A stretch of DNA of 64,000 nt from Dichotomocladium elegans (taxonomy: Eukaryota > Mucoromycota > Mucoromycetes > Mucorales > Lichtheimiaceae): the NCBI GenBank assembly GCA_025716815.1, contig JAIXMN010000003.1, forward strand, positions 992,001 through 1,056,000. The letters are read 5' to 3'. The notes under the pieces were generated by a model. The model worked only from the letters and a program-made list of their open reading frames with translations. It had not been told where the DNA came from and made no database searches. This document shows, in pieces, positions 26,232-41,569 of the stretch. The position numbers and the translations under genes were made by a program. Within the stretch, counting starts at the first letter, position 1. Every line of letters begins with the position of its first letter.

Positions 26232-27903
26232 ATGGAAGCGCAGCGCATCCGAGACGGTGTTAAGTTGATGCAAGAGGGAGATAAAGCGTAAGCTCAGAGA
26301 TTTTAAGGCATCAGCTACCCGGGGACCCGAGAATTTGACCCAGGTGTATGCATTTCCTGTGCCAGTTCTTCCAAAGGTCTTTTCCGAAAACCAGACTGGG
26401 ATGTGGCCTCGGGATGTTACGAGCAAGCCGGTAAAGCCATCGAAAATTTGTAACGATTTACACTTATTGGTCATTTTATTGGACTGAAGCCATCTGCTTC
26501 AAAAATGCAAAGTCGTACGACCAAGCCGTTCAGGCCTATATGAAGGCGTCTGAGGCTTTTTTCAAGGCTGACGGGTAAATGCCGTGGGGCAATCGGCCAA
26601 GGCGTGTATACAAAGGACAACTCTTGGTTAAGCGAGATTCCGTTTTCTTTCCTTTCTTTCCAGAACACATCTCGCCGGAAAAGCTGTCGAGAATGCTGCG
26701 CAACTTGTCGCTCAGAATCTTAACCAGCCCCAAAGAGCAGCCGAGCTGTACCAGCGAGCGAGTAACTTCTTCATGACAGCAGGTGAGACCGGAGAATAAT
26801 TGTGAAGAAAAGCGTATTCTGAGACGGGTGGGGGATGGGAAATCCTTTCAGGCAGCATTGACCGTGCCGCGGAGCAGTTTCAGAAGGCGGGAAGGTAATG
26901 TCGATTTGTGATAAAGAAAGTCGAAAGGCAGTATCAGTTGCTGATGCATGAGCTTCCCCAACTAGAACGCTTGAAAATACAGATATCAATGCGGCCATCG
27001 AAATGTACAGCTCGGCATGCTCCTTGTACGAGATGGAGGACAGAGGGCGCATGGCTATCGATATATTCAAGAAGGCCACCGCGCTTCTCGTTCGCAGCAA
27101 AAAGTATGTGGCACCCCTCCCACCCCGTGGCTCAGGCAAGGTGGATTAACGGAATTGTATAGGTACGAAAAGGCCATAGATATGCTGCACCGCCAATCTG
27201 CTGTTCTTCGTAAGCTCACAAACCGCTCGCATCTTTTCAAAGCGAACCTGAGCGTGATGATTGTCCTGTTCGCAATTGGAGATGAAGTTGAGGCCGAGAA
27301 GCAGTTTAATGCCATGTGCAAGTGAGTTGTCAGATCGATGAGTGCATTGACATCGATTAATGATATGACCCCAGCAATGATCCAGGATTTGCTCAGAGCG
27401 AGGAAGCAGAAATTGGTCAAGCCCTGCTGGATGCATATGAGCAAGGTGATCAAGAGCTTCTGGAGCATACTGTCCGAAGACAGCATATCTCTTTCCTCGA
27501 CAACGAGATAGCGAAGCTTTCTAGGACATTAACTGTTCCAGGCGAGATGCTGTCTAGTGGAATGGGTGCAGCGTCTGTAGCCAGCAGCGGAAGCACAGGA
27601 TATGCTTCCCGACCTAATTCACGCCCATCCACCAGGACACCTGCTGGTAATAATGATATTCATGCTATGTCACCTGCCCAGGTTCGAGCAGAGCTCTACA
27701 GCACACCAATGTCTAAGAAACAATATCCCGACAAGACGACAACCGAATTCCCTCATACTTCAACGCCAAGGCAGCCGCAACCTCCGCAACAGTTAACACA
27801 TGATGACTTGGATGAAGAGTTCGCGAGACTCAACATGCAACCCAATGCGAAGAAAGCACAGGCTCCTTTGGAGGAGGAAGACGATGACTTTGATTTGCGT
27901 TAG
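26232..27903 (+). CDS. Gamma-SNAP, SNARE-disassembly adaptor
   Basis: Eight short exons (26232-26287, 26366-26430, 26490-26574, 26664-26782, 26852-26894, 26966-27103, 27163-27321, 27375-27903) give 397 residues. The protein is an array of TPR-like helical hairpins: GLFRKPDWDVASGCYEQAA, CFKNAKSYDQAVQAYMKA, QNLNQPQRAAELYQRA, DRAAEQFQKAGR, INAAIEMYSSACSLYE. It follows human gamma-SNAP closely and fits it better than Sec17/alpha-SNAP. SNAPs link SNARE complexes to the ATPase NSF/Sec18. The C-terminal ~115 residues are Ser/Thr/Pro/Gln-rich and end in an acidic EEEDDDFDLR; family members are usually near 310 residues, so this is an added tail. The first two exons are small, and the start is set by the only ATG before the first repeat that keeps phase. 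Confidence 0.85.
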
Positions 27904-28062
27904 AGGTCTGGGAAATAAAATTAAATCTATGCGCGCAAAACTGCCTAAATTGTGTGTGTGTGTGTTTCGAATACGAAACAGAGCCGTATCTACTGGTCTG
28001 GGTCTCCCACACCCCACGCCCCAAATCGAGTTGCATCGTTTTTCTTTCGTGTTTCTGATACT

Positions 28063-28392
28063 ATGGATTCCAAACACCACCACCACAACCACCATCATCA
28101 TCATCCCGAGAACCTTGAAACTCGGGACCCTATCATGACCGACGATCATTTCTCTCTGCGATATGATAACCCCATTCAAGTTATCCACGATGCCCCAAAG
28201 CCAGAAACACTAGACCTCGAACCGAGCAAGACCCATATCCCAATTCCATTGACAGGCGCTGTCACAAGTACCCCGAATCTCAAACCTCCAAAGAGTACCC
28301 CACTCAAGAAGTTACCTAGCTTCGAGCGCGACACCACAACATTTGCTGAATTTGTGCACCACGGTAGCTGTGTCGATGAAATTGACCATTAG
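28063..28392 (+). CDS. Small His-rich hypothetical protein
   Basis: A single-exon frame of 109 residues starting MDSKHHHHNHHHHHPEN. The N-terminus is a histidine cluster that could bind metal. The remainder is Pro/Thr/Lys-rich with short motifs such as FSLRYDNPIQVIHDAP and KLPSFERDTTTFAEFV. The end is HGSCVDEIDH. I do not recognise a family. It lies 160 bp after gamma-SNAP and about 400 bp before PRP16 on the same strand. The frame is open upstream of this ATG, but the upstream part contains TG and CA repeats, so the shorter start is preferred. The ordered, non-repetitive second half makes it more likely real than chance. Confidence 0.5.
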   Translation: MDSKHHHHNHHHHHPENLETRDPIMTDDHFSLRYDNPIQVIHDAPKPETLDLEPSKTHIPIPLTGAVTSTPNLKPPKSTPLKKLPSFERDTTTFAEFVHHGSCVDEIDH

Positions 28393-28789
28393 TGCTTTGG
28401 GCCGTCTGTACTTGATGCAGTACTCTCTTCTCCTTTTTATCTGTTTGATGATAAAACTCATGAGTGTACCGCCTCTGGGGTTTAATAATAAAAAGAATCC
28501 CGTTCAATACTACTACAGTATAGTGTTCAATTTCGGATGTTCTGATGCCCTCCCCATTTCACGGTGTGTCGTTTAATGTCTACCAACCAATGTCGATGAT
28601 GCATAGGATGGCTGTGCAAATGGTGAGACCGAAGCAATAAATTCATGGGACAATCTTGACGGAATGCTCTTGTCAGGCGTCGTTACTCAACTTAGCATGA
28701 AATATTCCTGTGTTCGATAGCTGCGCTGCTAAATTTTATCCCGATCCCACCCTTTTTGTTAAAAAAAAAAGGATCTTGGTGTTATTACT
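28393..28789. other. Intergenic, His-rich gene to PRP16
   Basis: About 400 bp with the 3' end of the small gene and the PRP16 promoter. A poly-A run of ten lies at about 28761-28770 before the PRP16 start. Nothing else seen. Confidence 0.5.
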
Positions 28790-33475
<4,686 letters not shown>

Positions 33476-33904
33476 TTTCACTGAACCATCAGAAAAGAGA
33501 GTGTGTGTTTTTTAAAGAATAAACTTACGTACAAAGTTATGAAGAAATATATCGCATAACATTGTTATGAATTTGATCAGACCAATACGTACCCGGCAAG
33601 AAAATCCTCTCTCTCCACGCATCCTACACGTATATGCTAGCCTGTCTTTTCACCGGTTCAATAATAAATGATTATGTATATGCTGTGCAAGATTATATAT
33701 ATAGGATGGATGCTATGAGGAGTACATATCTCCCCGTAAAGCCCTATCCTACATTGGTTCAAGGCAAGAGAGCTCCTGAATGACATGGCTCTTTTGCGAC
33801 ATTGACCGTGACAAAAAAATATATATAGTGTACGTGAATCAGCAAAACGTGACGTATCCTTTATTCCTCTAGCCTGGCTTGCCGGTGCTTCCCACACATC
33901 GTCA
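33476..33904. other. Convergent intergenic region, PRP16 and CTR9
   Basis: About 430 bp between two stop codons, AT-rich with TATATA and AATAAA-like strings, as expected for two facing 3' ends. No gene seen. Confidence 0.5.
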
Positions 33905-36900
33905 TCATAAGTCGCTTGCTGATGCCAACTTCTGACGCTTACTATCTCCAGTGCCATTGATCTCCGGATTTCTCTTTCCCAACTGACCGTTGTTCTGCTG
34001 CTCACCAGACTCCTCTAATTTTCGCTCCATCTGTGCGAGGATGGTCAAACCATACTGATAACGCTGTTCGGCGATTTTCCTGTCAATAACAGCATCCTTC
34101 TCGGTGTATGAGTCCTTCAGGAAACGGAAAAGTCTCTGACTTGTGTGGATGCGCTTGAAAGAGTCCTTAATTTGTCTTGTTGTTGGTTTATGCTTATCAA
34201 GCAGGGTTTGGCAGTAGGCCTGCTTCAGGAGTGCAATGTTGTAGAGGGTGGATTTAGCCTTCGGACATAAGCGGAATGCCCTTTCCGCATAATGGACAGC
34301 TCTGTCTAAGTCCTGTAGACGATGGGTTTCTTTGGAACGGAAATACAGCGCTCGCGATAAATACAGATGTAGTTCAAAGTCAGGCTTGCCAATGAGTCGT
34401 TGCGCGTGCTCGTACTATCATCAACCACTGTTACTGACGCGGTTATTTTTTACCAATGAAAAATAATACCATCGCAATAGCATCGTCGTATCGTTTCTGT
34501 TCGCAAAAGGTATGCCCAATGTTCACCAAAACGCTGGGTTCCCGTGGTATATTTTCTCGTATTCTGGTGAAAAGATCGTGTGCTGCAGCATACTGCCCCT
34601 CTTCGGCTAGCATCATACCCATGCCATTTGCTGCGTAAACACACTTTGGATCACGTTTCAGTGTCTGGGTGTAAAAGCCTTGTGCAAATCCGAATGATTC
34701 TTTTCGCTATTGAATCTCTTAGTAAGATATATTAAAAAACGTCACCATCGTTCTTACTTGCCTGTTTCCCAGTTTTAGCTTCTTTCGCCGCTGCTGCGTG
34801 ATAGTTACCAAGTGCAACGTGGGCATAAATATCGTCCTTGTCACATTCGCGAAGTATTTTCTCAAGCGCCCTCTTGCAGAGTTTAGTATTATTCACCGCT
34901 TCCGCCTGAGCAATCATGGCCCAGGCAAGAGTGTTCTTCTTGTCAGCATCTGCAACAATCTGGTATTGTTGGACAGCTTCATCAATTCGACCTTTGCGGA
35001 ATTCGAGAGCTCCAAGTCGCAGGCGGGCTATGACCGTTCGATAGTCAATAGCGCGCTCATATTCGCCGTATCAGACCAGATCTTACCTTCGAAATAATCA
35101 GGACAGTCGTGGATAATTCTTAGATAGAGATTCCTTGCATTCTCCCACTCAGCCTTCTCCTCGTATGCACGTGCTAGATTGTATGTCATGGATATGCCAA
35201 TGTCGTCCTCGGGAAGTACTTCTTTCCCATCATGCGCTTCCTTGTACTCCCTCAACGCCGCAGTGTAGTATGTGATGGCTTTATCATAGTCCTCTGTAGC
35301 ATGATACAGGGCGCCAAGATTATTTAAAACCTCCACTTTTATGCGATCAGCATATTTTGCTTCTGCATCGTCATCATCCAATGATTGCCGCCGCACTACA
35401 AAGTTTTCGTAATCTAAAAGAACATTGAGCATGTTAAAGGCGTACCATAACAGAGCATCAACAACGTTACATTTCAGGGCGCGTCTAAGATCAGTGTCTT
35501 CGTACAACCGACCCACTTGAACAGAAAACATGCAGTTTTGGGTGGTGTATTCAATAATGCTGTCAAAAACCGCCAAAGCCTCATCCGTTTTCCCGCTCAT
35601 TGAATATGCAGTTCCAAGCATCTACATAATGCTAGTGTAAGCCATGCATTTGCTGGGCTAGCTCCATCTATAACTTACCCTTGGAATATCGTCAATCACA
35701 GAGAACTTGTCGTTAAGCTTTTTGAACGTCCGAATTGCTCGCTCAAAGTCACCTGATACATGATGTCGTTAATATCTAAACAGTCTAAAGATCGATGTAG
35801 ATTACCATTTTGTAAATACATTTGTCCAACATTATATTGGCCTCGAAGGTGTTCTGGTTCTAGTTCAAGGCATTGTTCATAGAATAGCCGAGCTTCCTCG
35901 TAGTTTTGCTATATACTTTCATTTAGTGACTCTAATATCGATAAGAGCGTTCCAGCCACATTACCTTGATGTGATGTACTCGGCCGATTTGGAAGAGCGC
36001 CTCTGCTCTGATTGAGCTGTTGCTTGTGGTGTGATTGAGAGCATCTTGAGCGTATTGCATAGACTTGTGGGATGATAAGAGATACGAGTTGATCGACTTA
36101 AATAAAATATACCTTATCTGGTTGTCCCATCATGTGACAATGATTCGCAATTAAATTGAGCACAACAGGGTGGTGACGTTCTGACTTGAAAGCCTCCGAG
36201 AGATGCTTCAGGGCATCACCCAAGGAGGTCTCTCTTGCAGCGAAGTCCCGTTCGAGGTCCTTTGACTCGTTTAGCTCAATTATTGCCATTAGCGCTAAGC
36301 AGGTCGAACCGTCAAGATATCCCTACAAACCCAATCGCACTATTGTAGCCGCTTTTGCGCGGTGTGTTGTCTGAAATCATTTGCCAACATACCGTTTGGA
36401 CACACCGTGTTAACGCTGCCTTGGCTTCCTTATTCATACCGAGTTGTGCGAAACAGCGAGAAATGCCAAAACGAATTTCGGCACCTGCAATGGGTGATTT
36501 GCAGTACAGAATGGCTTTTTGGAAATTCATCAGTGCTTCGTGATGTCGTCGATAAGCCATATGAATCTTGGCGAGGCCGACAAGCGCAGGAACACAATTT
36601 GAACGTTTCTTTAAAATGTTTTCAAAGATTTCAAGCGCTTTTTCGGGCTTCATTCTGAGCAGTAACAAATTTGCCTTCACAATCGCAGTTGGTTCGTACT
36701 GGTCGTGGATACGGTCGGCTTCGCTGATATATTTGCTCGCTGTTTCGAGATGCCGCTGCTTAGTGGATGTCTCACGAGTTTTTTTTACAAGCGCCAAGTG
36801 CATGGTAGCCAAGAGCGTTAGGATAGGAAGTTTCTGTCGAGGTTGAGTAGTCAATGTCCGGTTTGCTATGCTCGATGCGGGTAAGTGAAAGTGAAACGGT

Positions 36901-37234
36901 GGAAGTTGAGCTATTACAAGAAAGGCCTAACCGTTTTCAAGACACGCATCAAGAACCATGATCGCTTGATCATGCTTCTGCTGTTGATAGTATTCGCCCT
37001 ACACGTAAAGACAGAGTGTTTTGTGTTCAGTTTACACTTGTGTGATGTAATGGACATCGCCATCCAGATGTTGAAAGCGTCGGAACATACAGCAAGCAAG
37101 CGGTAATGAGAGAAAGCAATTCCTTCTTGCTCGAAAATGTTGGTGAGTTCACTCGGATCGCTTGGGAGATCATTGCAAAGGACCTCCAGCACTTGCTCAT
37201 GCTTTAACGGTATTTCCAGTGTTCTTTGTGACAT
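33905..37234 (-). CDS. CTR9: Paf1-complex TPR subunit Ctr9
   Basis: Eleven exons (37234-37091, 36998-36932, 36865-36393, 36322-36113, 36063-35965, 35908-35806, 35752-35679, 35621-35087, 35027-34762, 34706-34470, 34414-33905) give 905 residues. The protein is nearly all TPR repeats, for example NVGQMYLQNGDFERAIRTF, MLGTAYSMSGKTDEALAVF, NLGALYHATEDYDKAITYY and NIGHTFCEQKRYDDAIAM. It starts MSQRTLEIPLKHEQVLEV, like other Ctr9 proteins. The C-terminus carries a helical region and a short basic tail (GDSKRQKL), shorter than the acidic tail of yeast Ctr9. Ctr9 scaffolds the Paf1 elongation complex on RNA polymerase II and supports H2B ubiquitination and H3K4 methylation. The intron after residue ~657 uses a GC donor (CAG|GCAAGT), which phase requires. 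Confidence 0.9.
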
Positions 37235-37599
37235 GGGAGCGGTGTCTAACGAGCAGGAAACAGTAGCACCGACCGCGCGACGCCCTCCAGCGGTAGTCCC
37301 AAAAAGGGAGATAAAATAATAGTCACGGAGCTGTACGCCAAATAAAAGCGACCTAGAATTTAGTCCTCAACTCAATCGCAGGATTGGGCATTCTCCAAAG
37401 GGGTGTTCGCATACTTTATTTTCAAAAATAAATGTCGTAAACAAGATAAAATAATGTCGTGCAAAATACAAGAAAAATGTCGCATAGAATTATATAAATT
37501 TGTCGTATCAATAGGTAAAAAGATTTCGCATCCATGGATGAAACCCTGTTAGTCAGCAGAAAACACTACGCCTTCTCCAATCCCGTTGACTTACAACAC

Positions 37600-37760
37600 A
37601 CCGTCCTTCCAAAGGAAGGGGGCTTGCCCCGAAGGGCTGTGGTTATCCTGGGTGCGTCAGCGATAACTGACGCGGAAAATTCTTGGTTGGGGTTACGGTC
37701 GTCTCGACCCGCCAGAGCGTGCACCTCGTGGCCTTCCTGGCCTTGCCCGTCGTAGTCTCA
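37600..37760 (-). ncRNA. Possible omega-RNA/fRNA remnant 3' of the Fanzor relic
   Basis: A GC-rich island in AT-rich surroundings, directly downstream of the Fanzor C-terminal coding remnant on the same strand. It contains at least four perfect short hairpins: 37605-37619 (6-bp stem, 3-nt loop), 37619-37630 (GGGG/CCCC), 37654-37673 (7-bp stem GCGTCAG/CTGACGC) and 37697-37709 (GGTCG/CGACC). TnpB and Fanzor guide RNAs overlap and extend beyond the 3' end of the nuclease gene, so position and structure fit. Function is inferred; the copy is probably dead. Confidence 0.4.
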
Positions 37761-38310
37761 CGCTGCGCTGCTCTGGTTCAGGTGAGTGTGGCCTTCCACC
37801 AGCTGCGGATGCTTGTGCATCATTTCTTCTCTGGAACCTTGCTGGGATGATACCATCTTCCCGAAGACCCCGGAGGATATGATGCATGTCGAGAGCCGCC
37901 GCCAGATCCCGGTTCCATAACCTTGGTTGACAAACACCCTCTGCCACGCCTGCTGTATAGTTTTGATTTGTGCATCTATTGAAACATCAAAATACTGTAT
38001 TATAATCTTTTGGAAATATAACACAACATGCCCGCCCTTCATACCGTAGCAGGCCATGGCAGATCGTGAGCGGATTGTCGGGTCGTCCATATGGGCGTGG
38101 ATTAGGAACCATTTTAAAGGTAGCAAGGCTTTCATTGTCACATACAGGGCAGCACTTGCTTGTCTTGTACTCGTCGATCAAATAAACATTGCAATTGTTC
38201 TTCTTCAACAGCCGCCGGAAGCCGACACCACGGATAGGCTCGTGATATCTTGTATGCGGCGCAGACCAATTTCCCATCACGAAAACGGACCTACTGCCAA
38301 ACTTCGCAGA
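37693..38310 (-). pseudogene. Fanzor (eukaryotic TnpB-like nuclease) C-terminal relic
   Basis: Read on the minus strand, the piece starts AKFGSRSVFVMGNWSAPHTR, passes through HEPIRGVGFRRLLKK and VYLIDEYKTSKCCPVC (half of a zinc ribbon), then NPRPYGRPDNPLTICHGLLR. About 80 bp later, in another frame, it resumes with AEGVCQPRLWNRDLAAAL and HILRGLREDG. In the TnpB/Fanzor family the CxxC zinc ribbon sits between RuvC parts, and the NRD-type aspartate is the last RuvC catalytic residue. The whole N-terminal half is missing. The gap between the two parts has GTATGA..ACAG ends but wrong phase, so it is either a decayed intron or a frameshift. A second ribbon cysteine (LLRC in relatives) is Tyr here. 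It is non-functional as it stands. Confidence 0.7.
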
Positions 38311-38636
38311 ATGTGTGTGAGAGTAAACTCAGAGTTATCTTTGCACGATATGCTACGCAGATATTCAGTGTAAGAACAAACGGATTGAAGTGAGTACATT
38401 TCCTCATCAGCGACATGACCTTGGCCATCGTTGTAAAATAATAGATTGCTCATTTCAAAATGTAAAAGTTTATAAAAAGAGTCATAAGGATGAGATGGAT
38501 TTGCGACATCTTTCCGTGTATGTATGCGACTTTTGCTTTGTCATCACGCGTAAAGATTTCCGGGCAAAAATGCGATTTGTATTTTTGCGATCCTGCGACT
38601 TCAGAACTGGCAGGGTGCGACTTTGATTTTGAAAAA

Positions 38637-39042
38637 TGGTGTATAATCTCGCGCATGGGTCCTATTTTCAGTTGGATTGCAACTGAGGATGTTCATCCTG
38701 TGTGTTTTCACAGAATAATAATTGAGTTTCGAAGACGAAATGAGAGGAGAGCGCGACTCTTCGGTTATGGTTTATCTACCATCAGCTTGGTGGGGTGATA
38801 TCACAGTAGACCGCAGGGATTCTCATTCTCAGAAGCAGTCATGTGCATATACGATTGCCGTAGAGTATGAAATCATGCATCTAAGCACAAAAATACTTCC
38901 TTACATATGACAAATGAGAGTTGGGATACCGTATCTTTATATCAATATGTGGAAGGATGATAAGCTAATTGCTATAAATAAGTGTTTTATTTTACTCAAA
39001 AATAAAGGAATGCGGGTATACAGCATAAACCAGACGACGTCT
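38637..39042. other. Intergenic, element end to secreted-protein gene
   Basis: About 400 bp, AT-rich. It should include the 3' end of the next minus-strand gene. No coding frame or repeat recognised. Confidence 0.45.
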
Positions 39043-39971
39043 TTAAGGCCACTTGAGAATCTCAGGCTTGATATCCTCGGTCCAACTGTTGCAGGCATGA
39101 TCATATTTTTCAGTTACACAGATATCTAGGAGCTCTTTGGACGCCCAGATGTCCAATGATTCGATGGCATTACTGGTCAAGATGTCGATGTACATAGTCA
39201 CACGTGGGTCATCGATCATGGAGCCGGCACCATATTGATACATGACAGCATGGGTGGTCTGCTTGACGGCCTGGATAATGCTTTGAACGAGCTCGCCGCT
39301 ATCGTGATTGGCGTAGCCTTGGAGCTGAGTGATGATGCGGCGATTAATGCGCTGCTTGATCTAAAAGAAGAGCGGCGTTTTAAGTGGTCAGGTCTACTAA
39401 ACCATATATCCTCTCCGAAGTAAACGCATCCCAAGATATTTACCTCATCAATAAAATAACAGACGGAGGGCGGGTTGCCGCAAATATAGTCCATCTTGGC
39501 ACCTACTCACAAGATAAGTATACGCTGTTCTCCCTTCGGTAGGGGGTACAAGCTCTTACATTCTTCGAGGGTCCAGCTCTCGCCGGCAGGAGGCATCTTG
39601 CGAGTCAGACGGGGGGGATTATTACAGTCACCCTTGAAGGGTTTCTCTTCGGAAAACATAACTGAGAAGATGCCAGATTCCAGGGTGCTGCCGGTTGCCT
39701 TGTCAACGAAGACGTCGAGAGTTTCAGAAATGCTGGCTGAAACGCTGTTGCGCAGGACAGGCTCAGGAACAATAGCCGCCACATGCGCGGGAAACGTAGC
39801 ATTAAAAAGAGACGAGGTAAAGGTGTCTCGCAAATCGTCGACTGCGATCCGGACCACAGGCACATAATTCTCGGCAAAAGCATGTGCGACACCATGACGG
39901 CATTCAGGCTCGCACGCTAGAGCGGCGACCGCCATTGTAGCGAGGACAGTAAGCGTGGACTTGAAAAACAT
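39043..39971 (-). CDS. Secreted protein of unknown family
   Basis: Three exons, 39971-39560, 39502-39444 and 39360-39043, give 262 residues with consistent phases. The start MFFKSTLTVLATMAVAALAC is a clear signal peptide. The mature protein begins CEPECRHGVAHAFAENYVPV and has about ten cysteines overall, among them the pairs CEPEC and CGNPPSVC, then KYDHACNSW near the end. Helical, moderately acidic segments follow the second exon (TQLQGYANHDSGELVQSI; YIDILTSNAIESLDIW). There is no second membrane segment and no GPI-type tail. I do not recognise the family, and I see no catalytic motif. An extracellular or cell-wall role is inferred only from the signal peptide and cysteines. It sits alone between the mobile-element island and CHO1. 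Confidence 0.75.
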
Positions 39972-41569
39972 GAGTACGCTTTTATGTGCACACGAAGAGG
40001 TATAAGTAAAAGACGTGCACCTGGCCAGGATACTGAGAAAAAAAAATAGGGCTGAGCCCTTATACACAGGCGACAGAAGGTGCATCCCAAATATAGACTT
40101 CTTGCCTTTCCCGACAAGCAAGCGCGGTTAATCTGAGTGTGGAAAATACGTGTAACAACAGCAACGCTGTTTGTACTATTTTTATCGCATTAGTTCCTAT
40201 GATTCCTAAGGTCCTCCAATCAAAAAAGCCAGGACGACAAGAGCACCATCGTTGTATGGTTTCCATGACAAGTAGGACACTGCGATAACACCATCAATGA
40301 TCCTTGTATCATGGAATTATGGGTTGGCAGTAGACGGGAGGTCGGTATTGTGGGACACACCTTATTTTGTGTTCTTGTTCATGAACACGCTGGCCGTACT
40401 CTTCATTCCTTACACCATTTTAAAAATGAAATTTTACCTGTATCGGGTTCAGGAAAATAAGGGAGCAGTTTCCTCTCTCGTTTTAGATGAATTCTGATGT
40501 TTAATCTTAAGCAGGTAAAGTTTTATCGTACAATTGCGTATATATCGAATCAGTAGCCACACCCACCTTGGACCTCATCCATTTCAATCGTAGTTGAAGT
40601 CTAAGCAAATAGGACTTAAGGTCCACATTTCTATCTGCTGTCACAGTTAAAAGATTCCCTCTGCTTTATCATAATCGCTTTTTCTCCGTAGTCCTTCTTC
40701 ACTTCCCGCCCTGGGAATTTTAGGGTTAAATATTTACCGAGGATCAAAAGCAAACATCTGGCTGTGTCCACTGGGAGAGAAGACACTGAGTGCTCAAAAA
40801 AGATGTGAAGAGCTCTGAGAAGAAAATTATATTTAATGAAGGATGAAAAGCATGCTGATGTAGTTTGTTTAATGATGAAGCAAGCTAATTCGTTGCGAAT
40901 CGCTGCAATTATTTTAGCCGCGTTTAGAGACCTACTTCCTTAAGCCGGTGAAATCGTGTTGAGATATTCAAATGTGATGTGTGAAAATCAAATCACAGAA
41001 CCTCCCAGTTGAATAGATACTATTCGATAATTATCTAACGCAATCAAAGACAGAAATATAAAAAGGTATGATGGTTCAGGAAGGGATAGATATTAAGGTG
41101 AGCGAGGGCTTTGATCGGGCCGACAGCCGACTCGGTCATGCGTGGTTCGATGGAATAGTTTTAATAATCCCCACCTCCCACATGCTTTCCATACTCGCAG
41201 GCTCGCAGGCTTTGCTTGGAATGCTCTATATGGAAATTGGTCGGAATCTCGGAAATGGCTTTCCATTCTATTATCAATTTTGTGATGTCTCATCCATATG
41301 AATTCGAATAATACCCCACACCTTGGTGTTGTGCTTCGTATCATTGCAATGAAACTCGCCTCAGCAACAGGGAATACGGCACGGGAAGGCATTGATCCAG
41401 ATAGAAAGGAGTTCTATTGGATTGCGGGCAATCACCGCTGATGCAGCGCGAGGGACCCGGGTGCGACGATTAGCCGACTTTGAGGCTCCTTGTCGGCCAT
41501 TGTTTTTTGCGTATTTTTTACCTTCTTTCCCGCTTTCTTATATTGATCGTAGAGTAACATACAGACGTA
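39972..41569. other. Intergenic region upstream of CHO1
   Basis: 1.6 kb, AT-rich, with promoters of two divergent genes at its ends. Short frames at 40297-40497 and 41068-41301 have no family resemblance and no matching exons. No element recognised. Confidence 0.45.

Larger units (their letters stand above)
37419..38636. mobile_element. Decayed TIR-flanked element carrying a Fanzor relic
   Basis: Left end TTTTCAAAAATAAATGTCG (37419-37437) and right end CGACTTTGATTTTGAAAAA (38618-38636) are near-perfect inverted repeats. Inside each end lie several spaced copies of a GTCGYA-type motif. On the left it reads TGTCGT/TGTCGC (37433, 37454, 37479, 37501); on the right the reverse form TGCGAC/TGCGAT (38502-38620). 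Such subterminal clusters in opposite orientation are typical transposase-binding regions. The span is about 1.2 kb and includes the Fanzor C-terminal relic and the hairpin-rich stretch. The exact ends and target-site duplication are not certain. Confidence 0.45.

Noticed and set aside
27952..28062. Upstream in-frame extension of the His-rich protein
   Set aside because: Starts in a TG repeat (MCVCVSNTK) and lacks ordered sequence; more likely 5' leader.
37534..37755. 73-codon plus-strand frame in the Fanzor island
   Set aside because: It is the complement of the hairpin-rich tract and the Fanzor tail; no independent coding signal.
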